Shown here one piece after another: positions 23,045 to 36,472 of a stretch of DNA of 64,000 nt; the first letter of the stretch is position 1, and each line of letters opens with the position of its first letter. Origin of the DNA: Melastoma dodecandrum (Eukaryota; Streptophyta; Magnoliopsida; Myrtales; Melastomataceae); NCBI GenBank assembly GCA_029817715.1, contig JARUPY010000245.1, positions 124,001-188,000 on the forward strand, read 5' to 3'. A program made the translations under genes and the position numbers. The notes beneath the pieces are model-generated. The model saw only the letters and a program-made list of their open reading frames with translations, had not been told where the DNA came from and searched no databases.

Positions 23045-26000
23045 AATAAGATTGTAAGCTGCAGATTGATGCAGATAAAAGGTTAGTTGTCAAACTCTGT
23101 GATCCAAGGGCAGGAAGACGAGGACAGATCGCAGTGCTCACTGGACGGTCTGGGTTGGGCGTCCTCATGAGAATCCAACCAGTGACACAAGACACGATCG
23201 AGAACATTGTCAGATGATTATCTAGTGACAAGAGAAAAGGCTCCATTTTCCATCCCATTCGAAGTAATAGCAGGACCAGACAGAGCGCCTCACACTGTTT
23301 ATCCACCTGGTGGTCAAATTTGGCATCACAAAACCCAATCAATCCAGACAAAACATAAAATAAACATGTGCGACATATTTATAAGATCAAAAATGGATGA
23401 ACGTGTTCTCCTCGACAAAAAAAGAGCTCAGAATTTGTTTACAACGCTTTGTTTTTTTCTGCTCTGTCATTTAATTATCTATCAATGAGACACAGAGATG
23501 GTTACTGTAATTTCAAATTACATTTATTACTTCGTTACATGTTTACTTGCTAACAACAAAATCCGCAAACTGATTATCATAATATTCCTGGATGACGGAC
23601 AAGTCAAAAAGAGTAGAGAGTCATGGTCGTTGTAAAGATGCTAGGCATGACGCAACAGAGGCTGAGATTCGATCATGTATCGGCTCCTGCACAAGAAAGT
23701 GGAGGACTAGCATAAGTTGCTGGCTACAATAAAAGTACATCGACAGCCAGTGACGGAACCGTAGTAGCATACCTGCGTCACGGGTATCTCAAATTCACGG
23801 TTTGTTATTGTCTCATACAAGAAGATGTACCTGGAATAATAGGATCCCATCGAATTGAACATATAATTCCACGTGACAAATGACTAAACCATTGCAATGA
23901 ATTAAAGGCCACAAACAAAAATAAGGCCATTGAGAAAGCTTTCGGAGAAGCGGTTAGTGTCTAGAAAATTCTCAGCCTAACTTGTGTGGTTTCAATGCTT
24001 TACGAAAACGAAAAATGCGTTTCCCGACAGACGTCACAATTTTACTTGCATAAGCATAAACTCTATTTTCATAGATTTATCACATCCCCAAACCTAACTT
24101 TTACTAATCCTTGAGCAAAACAAAAGAAAGAAATAGACTCAAAAGACACTCCTCAGACAACCCAAGCCACTCGATCATGGAACATCTTAAAAACCTCTCA
24201 GATACGGCGGCAAACTTCTTGTGTAGTTGGGTTACATTCATCGCTAGCGTGTTTACGTACTTTGGGCTTGGAGAAGTGAACTATTGTACGGAGAAAGTGT
24301 GGAACTCCATATTCTGGCATTCTTCTTCGCGGCTGTCGGGGTCATACATTTCTTGTCCTCCCTAATAGAGGATAATCATAGCTGTCCTTCTTCCGGTGAC
24401 TCAGATCCTGGCACTGTTAATCCACTGAGAAAAGTTCCAGGTCGGGTTGGCGGTCTCTTCGATGCTCTCCCTTTAGGGGTTCATCTCCTACTTCGACAGG
24501 GAGATTAAGGAGTGCAACAAGCAGTAGGTTTCCGGCTAGGCCGCCTCAAGAGGCGGAAATATCAAGAGCTGGGAATCCCATGATCATCCATATAATCTAA
24601 ATACATGGATACTTCTCGTCATAAGAAAGCAAAAGCAGCTGCAGTTGCCTTCTCATCCAATCACTCAAGGAGACGAACTTGCATGTTAGCGTGGTTGATA
24701 GTCGACAAGTTCTTTAGGAAACTGCAATTCCATGTATGTCTTCAAGGATTTATCGTATTTTGGCGTATCCAGCAAATGCAAGCTAGAGGTCACGGTAGCG
24801 AGCACAAGAACAAATAAGATTGTAAGCTGCAGATTGATGCAGATAAAAGGTTAGTTGTCAAACTCTGTGATCCAAGTGAAGGAAGACGAGGACAGATGGC
24901 AGTGCTCTCTGGACGGTCTGGGTTCGGCGTCCTCATGAGAATGCAACCAATGACACAAGACACGATCGAGAACATTGTCAGATGATTATCGAGTGACAAG
25001 AGAAAAAGCTCCATTTTCCATCCAATTCGATGTAATAGCAGGACCAAACAGAGCGCCTCACACTGTTTATCCACCTGGTGGTCGAATTTGGCATCACAAA
25101 ACCCAATCAGTCTTGACAAAACATAAAATAAACATGCGCGACGTATTTATAAGATCGAAAATGGATGAACGTGTTCTCTTCGACAAAAAAAGAGTTTAGA
25201 ATTTGTTTACAACGCTTTGAATTTCTCTGCTCTGTCATTTAATTATCTATCAATGAAACACAGAGATCGTTACTGTAATTTCAAATTACATTTATTACAT
25301 CGTTATATGTTTTTTTGCTAACAACAAAATCTTAAACTGACTACAATAATATTCCTGGATGACGAACAAGTCAGAAAGAGATTGAGAGCCATGGTCGTTG
25401 TAATGATGCTAGGCATGACGCAACAGTGGCCGAGATTCGATCATGTAGCGGCTCCTGCAAACAAAGTGGGGAACTAGTATAAGTTGCTGGCTACAATAAA
25501 TGTACATCCACAGCCAGTGACGGAACCGTAGTAGCATACCTGCATCACGGGTATCTCAAATTCACAGTTTGTTATTGTCTCATACAAGAAGATGTACCTG
25601 GAATAACAGGATCCCATCGAATTGAACATATAATTCCACGTGACAAATGACTAAACCATTGCAATGAATTATAGCCCACAGACAAAAATATGGTCATTGA
25701 GAAAGTTTTCGGAGAAGCGGATAGTGTCTAGAAAATTCTCAGCCTAACTTGTGTGGTTTCAATGCTTTTCGAAAACCAAAAATGCGTTTCCCGACAGACG
25801 TCATAGTTTTACTTGCATAAGCATAAACTCTATTTTCATGGATTTATCACATCCCCAAACCTAACTTTTGCCAATCCTCGAGCAAAATAAAAGAAAGAAA
25901 TAGACTCAAAAGACACTACTCGGACAACCCAAGCCACTCGATCATGGAACATCTTAAAACCTCTCAGATACGGCGGCAAACTTCTTGTGTAGTTGGATTA

Positions 26001-27859
26001 CATTCATCGCTAGCGTGTTTCGGCACTTTGGGCTTGGAGAAGTGAACTATTGGATGGAGAAAGTGTGGAACTCCATATTCTGGCATTCTTCTTCGCGGCT
26101 GTCGGGGTCATACATTTCTTGTCCTCCCTAATAGCGGATAATCATAGCTGTCCTTCCAGGGACTCAGATCCTGGCAGTGTTAATCCACCGAGAAAAGTTC
26201 CAGGTCGAGTTGGCGGTCTCTTCGATGCTCTCCCTTTAGGGGTTCATCTCCTACTTCGACAGGGAGATTAAGGAGTGCAACAAGCAGTAGGTTTCCGGAT
26301 AGGCCGCCTCAAGAGGGGGGAATCACAAGAGCTGGGAATCCCATGATCATCCATATAATCTAAATACATGGATACTTCTCGTCATAAGAAAGCAAAAGCA
26401 GCTGCAGTTGCCTTCTCATCCAATCACTCAAGGAGACGAACTTGCATGTTAGCGTGGTTGATAGTCAACAAGTTCTTTAGGAAACTGCAATTCCAAGTAT
26501 GTCTTCAAGGATTTATCGTATTTTGGGGTATCCAGCAAATGCAAGGCTAGAGGTCACGGTAGTGAGCACAAGAATAAATAAGATTGTAAGCTGCAGATTG
26601 ATGAAGATAAAAGGTTAGTTGTCAAACTCTGTGATCCAAGTGCAGGAAGACGAGGACAGATCGCAGTGCTCTCTGGACGGTCTGGGTTGGGCGTCCTCAT
26701 GAGAATCCAACCAGTGACACAAGACACGATCGAGAACATTGTCAGATGATTATCAAGAGACAAAGGCTCCATTTTCCATCCCATTCGAAGTAATAGCAGG
26801 ACCAGACAGAGCGCCTCACACTGTTTATCCACCTGGTGGTCAAATTTGGCATCACAAAACCCAATCAATCCAGACAAAACATAAAATAAACATGTGCGAC
26901 ATATTTATAAGATCGAAAATGGATGAACGTGTTCTCTTCGACAAAAAAAGAGTTTAGAATTTGTTTACAACGCTATGATTTTCTCTGCTCTGTCATTTAA
27001 TTATCTATCAATGAGACACAGAGATGGTTACTGTAATTTCAAATTACATTTATTACTTCGTTACATGTTTACTTGCTAACAACAAAATCCGCAAACTGAT
27101 TATCATAATATTCCTGGATGATGGACAAGTCAAAAAGAGTAGAGAGTCATGGTCGTTGTTGTAAAGATGCTAGTCATGACGCAACAGTGGCCGAGATTTG
27201 ATCATGTATCGGCTCCTGCACAAGAAAGTGGAGGACTAGCATAAGTTGCTGGCTACAATAAAAGTACATCGACAGCCAGTGACGGAACCGTAGTAGCATA
27301 CCTGCGTCACGGGTATCTCAAATTCACGGTTTGTTATTGTCTCATACAAGAAGATGTACCTGGAATAATAGGATCCCATCGAATTGAACAGAGAGTTCCA
27401 CATGACAAATGACTAAACTATTGCAATGAATTAAAGCCCAAAGACAAAAATATGGTCATTGAGAAAGTTCTCGGAGAAGCGGTTAGTGTCTAGAAAATTC
27501 TCAGCCTAACTTGTGTGGTTTCAATGCTTTCCGAAAACTAAAAATGCGTTTCCCCACAGACGTCACAGTTTTACATGCATAAGCATAAACTCTATTTTCA
27601 TAGATTTATCACATCCCCAAACCTAACTTTTGCTAATCCTCGAGCAAAACAAAAGAAAGAAATAGACTCAAATGACACTCCTCAGACAACCCATGCCATT
27701 CGATCATGGAACATCTTAAAAACCTCTCAGATATGGCTGCAAACTTCTTGTGTAGTTGAATTACATTCACCGCTAGCGTGTTTAGGTACTTTGGGCTTGG
27801 AGAAGTGAACTATTGGATGGAGAAAGTGTGGAACTCCATATTCTGGCATTCTTCTTCGC
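23045..27859. repeat. Direct tandem array, 2.7 copies of a ~1.77 kb unit
   Basis: Unit 1 is 23045-24812 (1768 bp), unit 2 is 24813-26576 (1764 bp), unit 3 is 26577-27859 (truncated after ggcattcttcttcgc). Every unit opens with aataagattgtaagctgcag. By eye the units differ at a few per cent, with small indels. Several short frames recur in all copies. On plus there is a stretch beginning SDDY and containing GPDRAPHTVYPPGG (GPNRAPHTVYPPGG in unit 2), and EHLKNLSD followed by a hydrophobic segment. On minus there is a 102-109 residue frame, a short exon-like piece (YIFLYETITNREFEIPVTQ) followed by GTATGC, and after a TGTGCAG acceptor a second piece. No family was recognised. The splice-like minus-strand pieces suggest tandem copies of part of an unknown host gene. 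Confidence 0.85.
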
Positions 27860-28798
27860 CTAAGCTAAGAAAACAACAGTAAGTCCAGTCGAAAAGCGCA
27901 ACATCTCATCTCGACGTCTTAAGAACGGTATGAATGAATAAAGATTTCCGAAAGGGATTTAATAATTGCTTCATTTGTATCAGATTTAAGGTTGTTGAAT
28001 GAATGTCCGATCCTTCTCATCTAAATGTTGTGAATTAATTATAGTTCTCTTTATTGACTAGACTAAGACAAAATTATGGATTTCATTTCTAGGTAAATTT
28101 TCAATCATTTCTTTTATTGGGAAGATAGAAACGAAGCCACCACCATTCAAAAATCATATGATCCTCCTATTCATATCAACTTTCTAATAGTTTATGTTAG
28201 ACATGTTGGAAGAATGAGTCCTTACATGTCATCTTCTTACCATAAGTTTTCATCAAAATACGGTTAGTTTTGAAAAAATAACTTATGAAATACGATTCGA
28301 GTCCGTAAAAGTTTCTACTATTATTTCTAAGACGCGTTTGAGAACCACACAACTCAACTTACAAAGAAAACGGGTTCCAAACAAACACGACAAATAATAT
28401 ATATATTATTATTATTTAGATTTTGTTGACCCATTTTTATATTTTTGTTATTTAATTATGTCCCAACAAACAAGACAAAGGACAAGATGTGGGGGAAATG
28501 AAAAAAGGAAGGGAATTGGGAGGAGCCGGTCTAAGGTTGTGTTAACATGACAAACTATTCTGGGCCTAAATTAACTTTGACCCAAGGAGAGATTCCATGA
28601 CTAGAAAGAAGGTTTAGGCCCATCGATGAGGGCCATCGTTAAGTCTACATGAGTCTAAATTGATAAATGACATGGATAAGGGCGATGACTTCTGAGATCA
28701 GTTTGTTGCCGAGATTTCTGTGGTTCAGTTGAGGGAAATACGATCCGGAAAGATTTTATGAGAACGTGGCATACATCCTAAGCATATCAAATATTCAG
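27860..28798. other. Intergenic region, no gene recognised
   Basis: Unique AT-rich sequence after the abrupt end of the array. No frame, repeat or RNA was recognised. Confidence 0.5.
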
Positions 28799-28808
28799 TA
28801 TAAAAGGG
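28799..28808 (+). promoter_or_regulatory. TATA box in an LTR-like context
   Basis: tataaaaggg, followed at about 30-60 bp by an A/C-rich stretch with cacgacaatcaaactcaaac. This resembles the U3/R boundary of a plant LTR. No matching second LTR or coding domain is seen in the window, so a solo LTR or an ordinary promoter are both possible. Confidence 0.4.
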
Positions 28809-28939
28809 AGAAGATTTTCCTGAGGAAAAAACACGACAATCAAACTCAAACACATTTTGCATTGATCGTCAACTTTAGGTTTTAGTTAAACAGGCGTTCA
28901 GACCCCGACCTGGGTGAACTCACAAGGGTTCTTGGTCTT

Positions 28940-29235
28940 CACTTCCACCATCAGAGCGAGCAATCGTAGCTCTGGTAACCAATCTCCGCCATCACTTCAC
29001 CGTCGGGGCAAGCAACCGTAACCCTGACAGCCAATCCCCGTCTTCAGTCCATCGTCTTGGTGAGCAACCGTAACCAGGACACCTAAGCACCGCCTTCACT
29101 CCATCGTCTTGGTGAGCAACTGTAACAAGGACACCAAAGCACCGCCTTCACTCCACCGTCCGGGCAAGCAACCGTAACCCAGACAAAACCCAATCCCGCC
29201 TTCGTTCCGTCACTAGGGAGAGCAACCGTAGTCTT
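28940..29235. repeat. ~60-bp imperfect minisatellite, 5 copies
   Basis: Five units share the core gagcaaccgtaaccaggaca preceded by a CCATCGTC-like phrase and followed by a CACCGCCTTCACTC-like phrase. The copies are 5-20 per cent different from each other. They lie 130-430 bp downstream of the TATA-like site on the same strand. Confidence 0.75.
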
Positions 29236-32014
29236 AACTTAGTATCCAAAGTCCGCTACTACCTTCGTCCATATTCCATCCACCAAGCCTCCAGCGATCA
29301 GTTTCCACCTTTCCTGTTCGCAAGTCTACGACGCCAGTAGCAAGTCTTCAACATCACCATCATCCGCACCAGCAACTTTTATTTATTTTTATGGCTGTAA
29401 GCTTTTCAATTATATTGTAGGATATCATTTGACATTGTTTGATCAATTCAATTAATCTTTTTCTTTACTGGCGTCCATATCCGAATCCCTGTGAGTAATC
29501 GTGCCAAATATTACCAACATGATCCATTTCAACGCGAACAGGTTGGTCTTGTCCAATTTGATAAATATTTTTGAGAAAAGAAAGGAAAAAAGCAATCACG
29601 TCCCCCCGTCATGACGTAAAATTTAAATAATATACAACGCATCGACACTTGAGCATATGATACGATTTGTTTGAGAACAGGAATTCCGAGCCACGAGTTT
29701 TTGGAACGGCTTATGGGTATGACTGAGATAAGACCCAACGAAGCCCAAAACAACTTAAGGTCCAACGTGAAGTGACTCAGCGCATCAAGTGAGGGCTAAT
29801 AGACGACATGGTCATGGAGCGACGAACGACGGACCGTGATGGACTGGCTATGCTGGCAAAGAAACACACTGGGTGAGGGCTAGTGGACGAAATGCTAGTT
29901 TTCCAAGGATATCGAAATAAGGAAACAAGAAGATTCAAGACTTAGAATAAACTCAATCAGTAAAGGAAAGACATACATAGGAAGGAGATATCCCGATTTG
30001 TAGCAAAGAAGATCGGGGTATCTTTACTTTACTTTCACAAATAGCATAGGCTTAGGTATTATAAGTAGCTTTACTTTCATTTTTGTACAGTTTCCAGAAC
30101 CACCCCTAAATTACACTTATTACCTTTTTAGTTCTCTTGTTCTCCTCTCTGCTTGAGAGTATTATGTTTTTACTTTTTTTACGACAATCACATGCACACA
30201 AACCTACAACGTTGTTGTCTGAATCCGCACGGTCCATCGGGAGCGCAACAATGATATGACTTTTCATGATGTTAATACACATTAAGGAATATAACATCAG
30301 CATTATATAAAACTACAGCGTAATGTAGTTCCTAACTTACCTTAATGAAAAATGCCAATAACGAAATTGTAATAATCCAATTTTTTTTCATGAAATTGCA
30401 AAACCCATTCAAATTGAAGCCCTAGCCCATATACATGGACACGGGCTTTCAATTTCATGAATGATATGGCCAAGGACCATTACCCATTTTTATTGCTATT
30501 TTTTTCCATTTTTTATTTGATTTGTCGTTATCCACATTCAAAAAAATCTCAAAAAAACTACTCTCCTGATTTATCTCACCAAAGCGACAATTCTCTAATC
30601 AATTTGAGATTTCATCGGAAAGATTTATTTTTTTCCTCTCATTCCTCTCTTTCACACAATCTCCTCTATCACTCCCACAAAATATCACATTCCCCATTAA
30701 AAAATATCTTATCTTCTTTGTCTCATTAGAAGATTAACCTAGACACAATCACCTTCTCGTACCCTTACAATCCTAAAAAAGCGGGAGGAGATCCATCGTT
30801 CCTCATCAAATATTCTATTTCCTGAGAGAGCCAAAGTCTCCAAAACAAATCAATCAGACAATCACGTAAAAAAAAAATTCATCAGGATCTCTTAGGTCCT
30901 TCCATCCTCCTTGAGATAATTATAAGATAACCAGAGAGACAATCAGACGTTGCTCTGAGACGCTCCCACCCCCAATGGGAATCAGAAGCCTACTCCTCCT
31001 CCTCCCTACACATCCATGCCGGAGGCCAACTCCTCCCAAGGTACATACAGAAACTGGAGCCAAGAACTCCCCCTCTCTAGTGCTGATGAGCTAAAGCCTC
31101 CCGACCAGCTGACTTGCCGGCACCCTTCTCTCCGACGACACCGCCTCATGCCACAGTCACAACCCAAGCATGGTGCTCCAAGACAGCCTTCTAACGGACT
31201 CCCCATCGTCCTTGTTCCTCCTCGGGGCGAAGCAACCCCTCGGTGAGTTTTTAATCTTTTTACTCATAATCATGTATCCACTCTTGCACCTTAGAGCATG
31301 GTTGACCACCTTTCGTATTTTTTTTAACTCGTTGCATGTGACATGTTAACGTGAAACCAAGCTCCGACGAAGCAAGACAACCTCCGCCAGAATGTAGGGG
31401 AAGTATTCGACGGTCATGACTTTCCCGTCCGGTGTCGGATCGATGCAAAATCAGGTGGTATCTCTTCCTTACTTGATTATGCATCCTTTCTAATTTGTTT
31501 GAGGTCATTTGCAGTCTCGTAGACTGAAACCCGTGCTTGGGAGTAGAGGAGAACCTTCGAGTTTTTCAGTTCCGCCGTCTCCCAACATTGCAGGCCAAAA
31601 GGGAGTCTATTTCGAAGGGGTTATGCTTGTCGGCTGACCCCGACTTCTTATATCGAATGATCCCCAATGGGTCTTGAAAAAATTTTATTTCACGGACATG
31701 TCACGATAGTAGAACATGACACCCCTACTAATCAACAACTGTTCCATGGAAGCAAAAGCAATTCCATTACATCATCAGCCGCCGCAACTTTGGCACGAAC
31801 AAGAACTTCCTTTTCAGCTTTTTCGTCGAGGCTATATTCTTTCGCTCATCCCAAGCCCCGATCCTCAACATCGGGCAACTCATACAAGGGCAATCCCTTT
31901 TACAACTCAAGCCCTGATTCTCAACATTAGGCAACCAAACCAGGGCAATCTCCATTTTCAATTCAATTCTTGACATTATGCAAGCGATCCTTTGATTTAC
32001 AACTCACGTCTCAG
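29236..32014. other. Intergenic region with weak open frames
   Basis: A pyrimidine-rich stretch at 30600-30730 is followed by a GC-rich patch at 30960-31246 with frames open on both strands. None shows a recognised motif. A short direct repeat (caagccc..gat.ctcaacat) occurs at about 31853 and 31907, with a related phrase at 39190 on the far side of Copia-1. Confidence 0.45.
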
Positions 32015-32019
32015 TCCAT

Positions 32020-32635
32020 TGTGAGAAATTCACACAATCACAGAAATAACAAAGAAAGAAAACAGCGGAAGACTGAATCGGTTACGCTGGTTTACGGTCA
32101 CCGAAAAAGATCAAGGTAAAAGAAAACGTACCCGTATTCGCCACGTTCGCCGTACCGTAAACCTGATGATTGTAACCTGGCGGCGTAGATCTTCTTCCCC
32201 TTTTCCTTCCCTTATGACTGCTCTTGATGGAGGAGGCCAAATAAAACAAACTGACGATCTATTTTCTGTCAGGGCGATTAACCAAGATATAAGGAAAACC
32301 TAAAGGATTTCCTTTATGAAATGTCAGTCTTTGCCCCTTAGTTAAATAATTGTTTGAAGGACAGGGGAAGGGACCTATCCGTAATATACCGTAGCCTATG
32401 TCCTATCCATCAATGGACTATAGGTTATAAAATAGTCTACACCCAACCGTAAGCCACATTAGACAAACGAGATGCGCATATCCCAATGACTTAAGCGATT
32501 TAGTGGGATTTCATGCATTGTCTTTATGTCACAACCTGTTTTATAAAATATAGTTTAATAAAGTAAAATAAAATAAATAAAAGAAAATTAAAAATAAACA
32601 ATTAATGGAAGCCCAAAAATCAGAAATTTCTAACA
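32020..32635 (-). repeat. Copia-1 3' LTR (616 bp)
   Basis: Element orientation is minus, so the lower-coordinate LTR is the 3' one. It starts tgtgagaaat and ends atttctaaca. It carries an extra ~24 bp (near 32518-32542) absent from the other LTR. Confidence 0.93.
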
Positions 32636-32639
32636 TTCT

Positions 32640-33241
32640 CCCACTTGGGCAACATTAATTGTACCCGAAAAATATTTTAGAAAATGACTCTCACACTGTG
32701 ACATCCGTATGGCCAATATAAAGACAACATCTCAAACAACCCCGACCAACTAAATTATCCAGCATCGAACTATGACCGTCAGAGCATCACTCAATGATAC
32801 AAGACAACCATAATCACAACACTAAGCAATCAACCTGTCACGGGTCAATGTGGCGGTGTAGCCGAAATAGCATCTCTTATGTGATCAAATTTGATGCTAA
32901 TTCAGTCGGTCATAATCGTTTTGTAACCTTACGCCCGTAACGAGCTAGAAAGACCTTTAAGCAAATAATGCTCATTTATATGTCTCATAAACCTAAATGC
33001 GCACAAACCTTACGGTGCTTTATTAGAGACAAACTTTAGTGACAATACCGTCCTACATGAGACTAAACACCAAGTCCCAAGATTTTCTTTAATAACTGTC
33101 ATGTGCGCAAGTTATAAAAGTAACTGCATGCATGCAAAAAATATAGATATAATGTTGACAATAAGATACTCAATATCCAACAAAATACTGAAAGTTCATA
33201 AAATAAATGTCGGATACAACCAAGAGTATCATAAGCTCCCA
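32640..33241. other. Copia-1 segment between RNase H and the 3' LTR
   Basis: About 600 bp inside the element without a reading frame, ending in the polypurine tract at the LTR edge. Confidence 0.6.
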
Positions 33242-33774
33242 CTAACCAAAAACATCGAAGGACTCTAAGACACCCATGTCTACAACATGTTTGTTAAAAG
33301 CTACGGGTCTAAGTCCTTTAGTCAGTGGATCTGCTAACATCGACTCTGTACCGATATGCTCAACAACAATATTGCCTTGTTTTACTAGCTCGCGAACCTT
33401 AAGATACTTAATCTCCATGTGCTTAGAACCACCCGTAGTCCGGTTACTCTTGGAGTAGAAAACCGCAGTACTGTTATCACAATATATCACTAATGGTCTA
33501 GCAATAGAGTCAACAACTTTGAGGCCTGAAATAAAATTTCTGAGCCAAATAGCAAGAGAAGACGCCCCATAACATGCAACAAACTCTGCCTGCATAGTCG
33601 AGGAAGCTATGAGAGTCTGTTTAACACTTTTCCAAGAAATAGCTCCTCCAGCCAACATGAATATGTAACCCGAGGTAGATTTCATATCATCAGAACAACA
33701 GTAAAATCGGAATCTGTATATCCGACTACCTCAAAGTTGTCCACTCTCTTATAGACTAACATGTTAGCCTTAGT
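33242..33774 (-). pseudogene. Copia-1 RNase H domain
   Basis: Removes the RNA strand during reverse transcription. The main frame (33685 down to 33242) starts with [20 protein letters not shown] and includes [14 protein letters not shown] (catalytic Glu region), [13 protein letters not shown] and the closing ADPLTKGL motif typical of copia. Between RT and this frame (33690-33774) there is a TGA where copia elements have Gly after RYLQ, and a frameshift before the MKSTSGY motif. Confidence 0.9.
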
Positions 33775-34578
33775 TCATTGCAGATATCTCATGACCTTCT
33801 TAGCAGCAGTCCAATGTTCTTTTCCCGGATTAGACAAATATCTACCAAGAACACTGACAGGAAAGGCAAGATCTGATCTTGTACAGACCTGAGCATACAT
33901 CACGCTACCAATTGCACTGCTATAAGGTATGTCTTTCATCGACTTTTTCTCAATGTCATTCTTGGGACATTGAACTTTGCTGAACTTATCTCCTTTCAAT
34001 ATTGGTACTTCTCCAGGTTTGCAAGACTGCATAGCGAATCGCTCAAGTACTTTATCAATATAGCTTCTTTGGCTCAAACCCAGCACATTTCGAGATCTGT
34101 CTCGACAAATTTCAATTCCAAGCACATAAGCAGCCTCGCCTAAGTCCTTCATATCAACTGATCTAGACAACATCTCCTTGGTTTCATGTAACAGTGCTAA
34201 ATCATTACTTGCAAGAAGGATGTCATCCACATAGAGGACAAGAAAAATAAAACTACTCCCACTAGTCCTCATATAAACACACTGATCAAACGGATTCTCT
34301 ATAACTCCAAAGGACGATACCACCTCATCAAACTTTAAATACCATTGTCGGGAAGCCTGCTTTAACCCATAAATGGACTTCTTTAATTTACAAACCATGT
34401 GCTCAGATCCTTCAACCACAAAACCTTCTGGTTGTTCCATATAAACACTCTCCAAGAGATTTCCATTGAGAAAAGCTATTTTCACATCCATCTGATGTAA
34501 CTCCAGATCAAAGTGTGCAACTAGTGCCATCATAATTCTGAATGCATCTTTAGAGGAAACTGGAGAATAAGTCTTCAT
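33775..34578 (-). pseudogene. Copia-1 reverse transcriptase
   Basis: Frame of 267 residues with YSPVSSKDAFRIMMALVAHF, HQMDVKIAFLNG (first catalytic Asp), SIYGLKQASRQWYLKFD and the catalytic FLVLYVDDILLAS (YVDD box). The domain itself is uninterrupted, but it is separated from its N-terminal part by a TAA at 34597-34599 in the same frame. The TAA replaces the Gln usual after KGFT. Confidence 0.93.
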
Positions 34579-34596
34579 GTAGTCAACACCAGCTCG

Positions 34597-35109
34597 TTAA
34601 GTGAATCCTTTGGCCACTAACCTTGCCTTATGACGTTCAATGTTACCTTTCGCGTCTTTCTTGGTCTTAAAGACCCATTTACAACCAACTGCCTTTTGTC
34701 CAACCGGCAGTTCTGAGAGCTCCCACACATCATTAGCCATCATAGATTGCAACTCATCTTTCATTGCAGCCAACCATTCATTGCTTTGAGGTCCGCCGAC
34801 GGATTCCTCAAAGTTTATGGGACCACTCACTAATCCACCACAATCTTCACCAAGGAAGACAATATAATCATCAGATATAGCAGGTCTCCTTACTCTAGTT
34901 GATCTCCTCACGGGAACCATTTCTGCAACAACCGGAGGATTTTCAACAACCGTATTTTGCTCCTCTCCGTTTACACCCTCTGATGAATCAATATTTTCAA
35001 TAGGAGCCGCTACAACTGTGGTTCTCGTAGAAGGCGGCACAAGAATGACAACAAAATTTCGATCATCGGATGAAGTAGTAGGAAAATCTTGCCCATCTGC
35101 AATTATCAT
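34597..35109 (-). pseudogene. Copia-1 linker and N-terminal RT
   Basis: 170-residue frame holding the variable integrase-RT linker and then WLAAMKDELQSMMANDVWEL and VGCKWVFKTKKDAKGNIERH, the standard start of copia RT. It overlaps the integrase frame by 47 bp in a different phase, marking a frameshift at about 35063-35109. It ends at the TAA at 34597. Confidence 0.9.
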
Positions 35110-36472
35110 TCTCTAGAAACTTCGCAGTAAGAGATTCCACTACTTTATTTCCCCTCGAGGGACAATAGAATCTATAACCTTTAGATCTTTCCGGATATCC
35201 GATGAAGAAGGCACGAATTATTCGGGGATCTGTCTTTTTCTCGACTGGATTGAACAATCTCACCTCAGCTGGATAACCCCAAACACGAAAATGATTAAGA
35301 CTAGGCTTTCTCCCAGTCCACAACTCAAATGGAGTCTTCTGCACAGACTTACTGGGAACCCTATTGAGAATGTATGCAGCTGTCTTAAGTGCCTCTCCCC
35401 ATAGATGGTTAGGCAAGTTGCATTTATCCATCATACTCCTTACCATATCCATCAGAGTTCGGTTTCTTCGTTCTGCCACGCCATTCTGCTCAGGAGTATA
35501 AGGCATGGTATATTGTGGTACAATGCCACATTCTTGTAAAAATTTTGCAAAATGCCCTATTTGCTGTCCGGAGCCTGTATGTCTACCATAATATTCACCA
35601 CCTCTATCCGATCTCACAATCTTAATTGTTTTCTCCAATTGATTCTCAACTTCCAACTTGAAGACCTTAAATTTCTCCAAAGCCTCTGATTTCTCTTTTA
35701 TGAGAAATATGTAGCCGTAGCGAGAGAAATCGTCTATGAAGGTAATGAAATACTTATTTCCACATAAAGTAGTCTGAAGAGGTCCACTGATATCTGTATG
35801 CACAATCTCTAATAGACCAGTACTACGTGTGGCTCCCTTCTTCCGAGTTTTCGTTAACTTTCCTCGGATACAATCAACAAAAGTCTCCATGTCATTGAAA
35901 TCGAGAGATGGAAGCAAATTGTCCTTTATAAGACGTTCCACTCGCTCTTTAGATATGTGGCCCAAACGTTTATGCCACAACATTGAAGACTTTTCATTCG
36001 ACAAAACTCTTTTAGGTGCTAAAGATTCAGCACATAAGGATTCAACACCATATGATGGTACCAAATCTAATCGATAAAGGCCATTAGACAATGTCGCACT
36101 ACCAACAATTTTTGAACTTAACGACAACTGCATGAAGCCATTCTGAAATAAACAACTGAATCCAAATTTGTCCAACACAGGAACAGAGATTAAGTTTCTC
36201 CTGAAAGTGGGAATATACAAAACATTCTCCAAAACAAGTTCAAAGCCTGAATCTAAAGGAAGTCTAACAACTCCTATAAATTCAACGGCAGCTTCTGCGT
36301 TGTTCCCCACTTTCACCTTGCCTTCATATTCATTTGGCATCCTTCGCCTCTGGAATCCCTGCAAGGTCATAGCAATATGAACAGATGCACCGCTATCTAT
36401 CCACCAAGTATTCGAAGACACATCGGCAAGATTTGATTCGAAACAAACCAAAGCTGATGGTTTACATCCCAC
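35063..36472 (-). pseudogene. Copia-1 protease and integrase
   Basis: 469-residue frame. Protease active site WWIDSGASVHIA lies near the start. Pre-integrase zinc motif LWHKRLGHISKERVERLI follows, but the expected C-x-x-C is FVDC, so one zinc-binding Cys is lost. The integrase core shows HTDISGP (Asp), RSDRGGEY (Asp) and QNGVAERRNRT (Glu), so the DDE triad is kept. This is the best preserved part of the element. Confidence 0.93.

Noticed and set aside
31016..31246. 76-codon frame in a GC-rich patch, possible small secreted peptide precursor
   Set aside because: Both strands are open and there is no conserved peptide motif at the C terminus.
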